Shown here: in pieces, positions 61,001-64,000 of the stretch | Numbering within the stretch: the first letter of the stretch is position 1 | Layout of the letters: every line of letters starts with the position of its first letter | Assembly: GCA_014360645.1 (NCBI GenBank) | Contig: JACIXD010000012.1 | Coordinates: 55,455 to 119,454, forward strand | From: Actinomycetota bacterium | GTDB lineage: Bacteria > Actinomycetota > Geothermincolia > Geothermincolales > RBG-13-55-18 | DNA length: 64,000 nt | Direction of reading: 5' to 3' | Notes under the pieces: model-generated | Told to the model about the DNA's origin: nothing | The model's input: only the letters and a program-made list of their open reading frames with translations | Database searches by the model: none | Translations under genes and position numbers: made by a program

Positions 61001-62535
61001 CGCTCAAGGACGATGATGCCGAGATGAGGCGGAAGGCGGCCTGGGCACTGGGGGAGATCGGAGACGAGAGGGCCACAGGTGCGCTGGAAGAGGCGCTCAG
61101 GGATACCGACGAGGACGTGCGGAGAGTGGCTCTGCTGGTGCTGGAAAAACTTGGTTGGTCGCCTCCCGAGGAAGCGGAAGAGGTCCGCGATCTCTTAGCG
61201 GAGCGCCAATGGGACCGCCTGGCGGGACTGGGAGACATGGCGGTGGATACCCTCATCGACGCCCTGCTCACGGGGGACGGCGAGACCAGGCTGAAGGCCG
61301 CCTGGGGATTGGGTGAGATCGGGGACTCCAGGGGTCTGGATACCCTCATCCTGACCCTGGGGGATATCGAGGCGGCGGTGCGCGAAAAGGCCGCCTGGGC
61401 GCTCGGAAAGCTGGGAGACGAGGCCGCCGTCGACCCGCTGGTGAGAGCGCTGGAGGACGAGGACCAGAGGGTGCGCGATGCCGCGCGGGAAGCCCTGCGC
61501 GTGCTCGGATGGGAAGCCGCAGTGGGTGCCGAGGAGGCCGTTGCCGCCGCCCCGCAGGCGGCGGAGGAGATGGCCGCGGAGGAGATAGCGGCGGAGGCCG
61601 CGGAGGAGGCCGCGCCGGCGGTTGCGGAGGAAGTCGAGGAGGTGGTGGCCGCAGAGGCTGCCCCGGAGATGCCCGCCCCCGCGGAGGCCGTTCCCTCGCT
61701 CGAGGCCGGGGCCGCCCCCGCGCCCGTGCCCCCGCGGGAGGAGGCCGTTGCCGCCGCCCCGCAGGCGGCGGAGGAGATGGCCGCGGAGGAGATAGCGGCG
61801 GAGGCCGCGGAGGAGGCCGCGCCGGCGGTTGCGGAGGAAGTCGAGGAGGTGGTGGCCGCAGAGGCTGCCCCGGAGATGCCCGCCCCCGCGGAGGCCGTTC
61901 CCTCGCTCGAGGCCGGGGCCGCCCCCGCGCCCGTGCCCCCGCGGGAGGAGGCCGTTGCCGCCGCCCCGCAGGCGGCGGAGGTCGCCTCGGGCGTGGAGCG
62001 GTCCATCGCGGAACGCGACTGGGCCGCGGTGATGGAAGCGGGGGAAGAGGCGGTGGCACCGCTGGCAAAGGCGCTCGCCGACGAGGATGCGGGCGTGCGC
62101 AGGCAGGCCGCCACCCTGCTCGGGCTCATCGGCGACCGGCGCGGAGCCGAGGGACTGCTCGCAGCCCTGGGTGACCGCAGCACTGAGGTGCGCAAGAAAG
62201 CCGTCTGGGCGCTCGGAAAGATCGGCGATCCCACTAGCGCCGATGGCCTCGCGCGGGCGCTGCACGATGAGGAAGCGGAGGTGAGGGCCAGGGCGGCGGA
62301 GGTGCTTGCCAGGCTGGGCTGGAAGCCGGAGAGCGATAGCGAGAGAGCTGCTTACCTCATCGCCACGCGGCAGTGGGACAAGGTCCTGACCTGCGGGGAC
62401 GCGGCGGTGCCTCTCCTGGAGGAAAGGGCGAGTGACGCGGATCCCGAGGTCAGGGAGGAGGCGCGGTGGCTGCTCGACGAGATGAGAAGTGCCAGGGAGC
62501 TGGAAGAACTCCTCCGTGGCTTGAAGGAGGAATGA
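58042..62535 (+). CDS. giant modular HEAT/PBS-lyase-like repeat protein
   Basis: 1497 residues from a TTG at 58042 about seven bases after GGGGAG; the ATG at 57979 has no site. Dozens of HEAT-like helix pairs of the type 'EDVRWGAAWALGEIG' make it a superhelical scaffold. Six segments of the form xRxWxxVxxLGxxAVxPLIxAL (near residues 281, 568, 903, 1051, 1321 and 1438) mark repeating modules. Ala/Glu/Pro-rich linkers separate them, two with exact tandem repeats. There is no signal peptide or membrane helix, so it is cytoplasmic. Many HEAT repeats are almost identical, pointing to recent expansion. The family is known for protein docking; partners here are unknown, and divergent DivIVA is the obvious candidate by position. 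Confidence 0.88.
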   Translation: MGAFRLSKSRFGKPNIEKMEAKKDVNGLIHALKNENVNLRVNAALALGKLKRARAVAALIEALRDEDEDVRWGAAWALGEIGKPAARPLIQVLNDEDGDVRWKAAWALEKMGKTVVDSLIQALRTESGEAKTKVALVLGSIGDIRAVRPLVQALRDEDDNVRWGAAWALEKIGPSAVRMLINSLSEEDPGARRDAATALGIIKDEAAVDALLAAMEEADEGLRRDIGAALVSIGSKKAVYGLRRYLKEGDEGLRRIAALVLDRLGWRPEEDSEKMQFFLANRRWEEIAALGKEALRPLLAALKGEGWEVRRQVAAALREKGKVAPEAIFHLLDDEDEDVRREAVLLLKEYADARAVDVLLRALENKDWFVRRNAALALGEVGGARAVEPLVGALKDEDEDVRRVAAWALGRIGEPAVTPLLRELSSAEAEVRRGAAWALGVIGDREAISPLVAALKDGDEEVRRGAAWALAEIGEAASEALNAALADEEIREAVEEILAKIASGEEGERPPAAYVEEEAPAAVTGGEEELEARVLPGTTSASGEIELTIMAPGGAGPRLDEEEEKAALYIAQREWNKVTELGEAAVEPLIQALEDRDQEIRSRSAWALGVLGSVRAIDALVGSLGDPERDVRVNAAGALKKIGSPAVDSLVEALQSRDPELRRETARVLGEIRDIRAIAPLIRALRDEEEKVRGRAANALEKIGKPAVEALQNALHDEEAGVRQLAISILTRLGWKPSEELAAAVEASYPETVAGGVEAAGEEAPLIMDLPPALEVPLESIPAEEVPAAEAVEEEKVAAEAPAVEEVAASVLKAMEELAPQVPAEEVPAAEAVEEEKVAAEAPAVEEVAASVLKAMEELAPQVPAEEASAAEAVEEEEVALAVPEEAAVTVEEAGFDEAQRLVALGEWERLAAMGPQALDQLIAALDDESPDTRRGAAWALGVIRDSRACGALIPLLGDPDSSVRRGAAWALGVIGDREATLPLTAALKDDDAEMRRKAAWALGEIGDERATGALEEALRDTDEDVRRVALLVLEKLGWSPPEEAEEVRDLLAERQWDRLAGLGDMAVDTLIDALLTGDGETRLKAAWGLGEIGDSRGLDTLILTLGDIEAAVREKAAWALGKLGDEAAVDPLVRALEDEDQRVRDAAREALRVLGWEAAVGAEEAVAAAPQAAEEMAAEEIAAEAAEEAAPAVAEEVEEVVAAEAAPEMPAPAEAVPSLEAGAAPAPVPPREEAVAAAPQAAEEMAAEEIAAEAAEEAAPAVAEEVEEVVAAEAAPEMPAPAEAVPSLEAGAAPAPVPPREEAVAAAPQAAEVASGVERSIAERDWAAVMEAGEEAVAPLAKALADEDAGVRRQAATLLGLIGDRRGAEGLLAALGDRSTEVRKKAVWALGKIGDPTSADGLARALHDEEAEVRARAAEVLARLGWKPESDSERAAYLIATRQWDKVLTCGDAAVPLLEERASDADPEVREEARWLLDEMRSARELEELLRGLKEE
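60394..60657 (+). repeat. in-frame 123-bp linker repeat within the HEAT protein
   Basis: A 41-codon unit beginning GAAGTGCCCGCGGCCGAGGC and ending in 'MEELAPQVPAE' is present twice in full, with part of a third. Copies are near-identical, and 123 is a multiple of three. Confidence 0.85.
61531..61981 (+). repeat. in-frame 207-bp linker repeat within the HEAT protein
   Basis: Units start at 61531, 61738 and 61945, 207 bases (69 codons) apart; two complete and one partial copy, apparently identical. They encode an Ala/Glu-rich helix-like part and a Pro-rich end ('PAPVPPREE'). Confidence 0.9.
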
Positions 62536-62771
62536 CCCCCCTTATCTCGGGAGCCGCCACGCCTATTCCTCGCCGCCGCACCGGGCCCCCGGGCTGTGGA
62601 CTCCGTGCGAGGCTCCGGAGGTCGCCCGCCGCGGGAAGATGAGCGCGGAAAAGGTCGCGTGGGGAATGAGGGCGGTGGGGCGTCTGCACCGGAAAGCAGG
62701 CGCGAGGACCAACCCCGGATATCCGGCATGGCCGGCCGGCTGCCGGTCGCGGAAAGACGAGGTGGCGGGGA

Positions 62772-63275
62772 ATGGAGGTGGAAAGGGCTATCCTTACCAG
62801 GCGCAGCGTGCGCAGGTTCAAAGAGGAACGCGTGGCGGACGAGGACGTCGCAGCGCTGCTCGAAGCCGGGCGTTGGGCGCCCTCAGGGCTGAACAACCAG
62901 CCCTGGCGCGTGGCGGTGGTGGAGGACCGCGGCAAGGCGGAGGAACTCGCCGGGTGTACGCGATACGCCTCCACGGTCAGGAGCGCGCCACTGCTGGTGG
63001 CGGTGTTCCTGGACCACGGCGCATCCTATGACCGTGACAAGGACCTCATGGCCGTCGGGGCCTTCATCCAGAACGTCCTCCTGGCGGCCCACGCCCGCGG
63101 ACTGGGCGCGGTGTGGCTGGGGGAGATACTCAAGGAGAAGGAAAGGGTAAGGCAAATACTGGAGATGCCCGCGGATTGCGAGCTCATGGCGGTGTTGGCT
63201 GTGGGACATCCCTCGGAGGAACCGGGTACCGGAAGTCGCAAACCCCTGCCCGAACTGGTGCTCAGGCGCTTCTGA
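62772..63275 (+). CDS. nitroreductase-family FMN oxidoreductase
   Basis: 167 residues. 'ILTRRSVRRFKEERV' holds the Arg-Arg-Ser phosphate contacts of FMN, 'AGRWAPSGLNNQPWRV' the signature loop, and 'AHARGLGAVWLGEI' the second flavin contact. This short type lacks the usual extra helices of NfsA. It reduces nitro, quinone or other acceptors with NAD(P)H. It stands 236 bases after the HEAT gene on the same strand. The start has a GAGGTGG site. Confidence 0.9.
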   Translation: MEVERAILTRRSVRRFKEERVADEDVAALLEAGRWAPSGLNNQPWRVAVVEDRGKAEELAGCTRYASTVRSAPLLVAVFLDHGASYDRDKDLMAVGAFIQNVLLAAHARGLGAVWLGEILKEKERVRQILEMPADCELMAVLAVGHPSEEPGTGSRKPLPELVLRRF

Positions 63276-63803
63276 CTGGACAGCCCGCGGGACGGAGCGC
63301 CGCCCCGTGCATGGATAGAAGGCCTTGCACCTCGGCGGTTTTCCCGCCGCGAATCCCGCCTGACCTCATGCTGATGCCGTCCCCGCCGTCCATGCCCCGC
63401 GTCCCCACCGAGGAAGATTCCTCCATGAACGGGAGCCCCGGCTCCTGAGGGGAGCGCGGGGTGGGTGGAGATGTCCTATCGCCAAGGCAGGCGTTTTCTG
63501 GGAAGGAAAACCGGGAGACCGGCCGGAGGACGAGAGCGGCGGCGATGTTACGAAATCGTAAAATAAATGACATCTTCGTCGGCTCCGTTATATAATACCT
63601 ATACAACCAGGGTTTCTGAGTTGACATTCGACGGGGGTATTGCCGGTAAACGGCTTCCGACGGGTCGCTCATGGCACATCACAAAAGCGGGGGGATTCTA
63701 TGAGGAGATGATGCCTTACGCATCACGGGGCCGGTCACGCCGCGTCCCGCGTACGGCCGGCGGTTCGGTGCAAACCTGCGTTTTTCTGGGGGGGGGGATA
63801 GCG
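63276..63803. other. intergenic with promoter and long leader
   Basis: 528 bases. A promoter sits at 63567-63596. The leader from about 63603 to 63803 contains a foldable segment GCGGTT...AACCTGC (about 63760-63779) followed by GTTTTTC just before the membrane gene. A second TTGACA is at 63621 without a good partner. Confidence 0.5.
63567..63596 (+). promoter_or_regulatory. sigma-70-type promoter for the terminal membrane gene
   Basis: ATGACA (63567-63572), 18-base spacer, TATAAT (63591-63596). Start near 63603, giving a leader of about 200 bases. Confidence 0.65.
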
Positions 63804-64000
63804 ATGAACAAGATGGCGCGCAACGCCATCCTCGCGGTCGTCCTGGCCGTGGTGGCATTCTTCTGGATCTGGCTTTTCGACTATTTGGGCGCCAAGGCCT
63901 ACTGGGTGGCGCTGGTCTCCTTCGGGGTGTGCCTGGCCTACGGCCCCGCCCTGGCCCGCTCCCTGCCCTGGATGACCCTGGGCAGCGTGATCGGGGTGCT
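63804..64000 (+). CDS. membrane protein (DUF1097-like), 3' end outside the window
   Basis: The frame is open from ATG 63804 to the window edge, 65 residues visible. A short basic start ('MNKMARN') leads to a helix ('AILAVVLAVVAFFWIWLF'), then a short loop with 'YLGAKAYWVALVSFGVCLAYG' as a second helix. This resembles the DUF1097 inner-membrane family, function unknown, but only the start is seen. A G-rich run serves as ribosome site. Confidence 0.6.
   Translation, partial: MNKMARNAILAVVLAVVAFFWIWLFDYLGAKAYWVALVSFGVCLAYGPALARSLPWMTLGSVIGV

Noticed and set aside
59754..62234. Long minus-strand frames opposite the HEAT gene, up to 826 codons
   Set aside because: They are Ala/Ser/Pro-rich mirrors of the repeats, an effect of GC-rich codon use.

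Overview
The window is GC-rich, densely coded DNA carrying about 43 recognisable genes and gene remnants on both strands. One RNA gene is present (RNase P RNA, about 42.27-42.66 kb); I see no rRNA, tRNA, CRISPR array or insertion sequence. Several features suggest a deep-branching anaerobic actinobacterium of the kind known from geothermal and subsurface genomes (Geothermincolia-like). They are a DivIVA-type coiled-coil protein, an actinobacterial holin-like membrane protein, exported proteins with 'LAEG...ETW...NPG' repeats, frequent TTG/GTG starts, and many oxygen-sensitive or CoA-based enzymes. The lineage is inference; the sequence does not prove it.

Layout. 0-12 kb: end of a 2-hydroxyacyl-CoA dehydratase subunit, a P-type cation ATPase, a 4-hydroxybutyrate-type CoA-transferase, a SlyD-like isomerase, an acyl-CoA ligase broken by one base, a D-aminoacylase and a lipoprotein hydrolase. 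12.4-12.9 kb: a peroxiredoxin-like gene whose redox-active position is an in-frame UGA followed by a stem-loop, read here as a selenoprotein. 12.9-13.4 kb: three tandem copies of a 173-bp unit. 13.4-25 kb: an alpha/beta hydrolase, an exported metallophosphoesterase, a DUF362 protein with surface repeats, a flavodoxin, an FMN-binding protein, an NDP-forming acyl-CoA synthetase alpha chain and a lipoprotein. 25-35 kb: a TetR regulator divergent from a 4-hydroxybutyryl-CoA dehydratase-like enzyme with overlapping promoters and a palindrome, a damaged uroporphyrinogen-decarboxylase-family gene, a DUF362-ferredoxin protein, an acyl-CoA ligase, an SCP2 protein, an HTH regulator and a second NDP-forming synthetase alpha chain. 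35-46 kb: hydrolases and amidohydrolases, lipoproteins, rnpB with its promoter, two small zinc-ribbon-like hypotheticals and a six-hairpin glycosidase. 46-56 kb: holin-like protein, RecB/Cas4-type nuclease, hydrolase remnant, MFS exporter, ketopantoate-reductase-like enzyme with a triplicated 3' end, hotdog thioesterase, surface repeat protein and SDR. 56-64 kb: DivIVA, a 1497-residue HEAT-repeat protein divergent from it, a nitroreductase, and the start of a membrane protein.

The metabolic genes fit a life on fatty, hydroxy or aromatic acids handled as CoA esters: CoA ligation, CoA transfer, dehydration of hydroxyacyl-CoA, thioesterase, SCP2 and DUF362-ferredoxin, with TetR control of the AbfD-like gene. 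They are scattered rather than in one operon, so a shared pathway is inference.

A second theme is local instability. Five tandem duplications occur: 173 bp, 134 bp, 318 bp in-frame, and two in-frame repeats in the HEAT protein linkers. There are also three genes with missing bodies and one single-base frameshift. Some of this could be assembly error and can be tested with reads.
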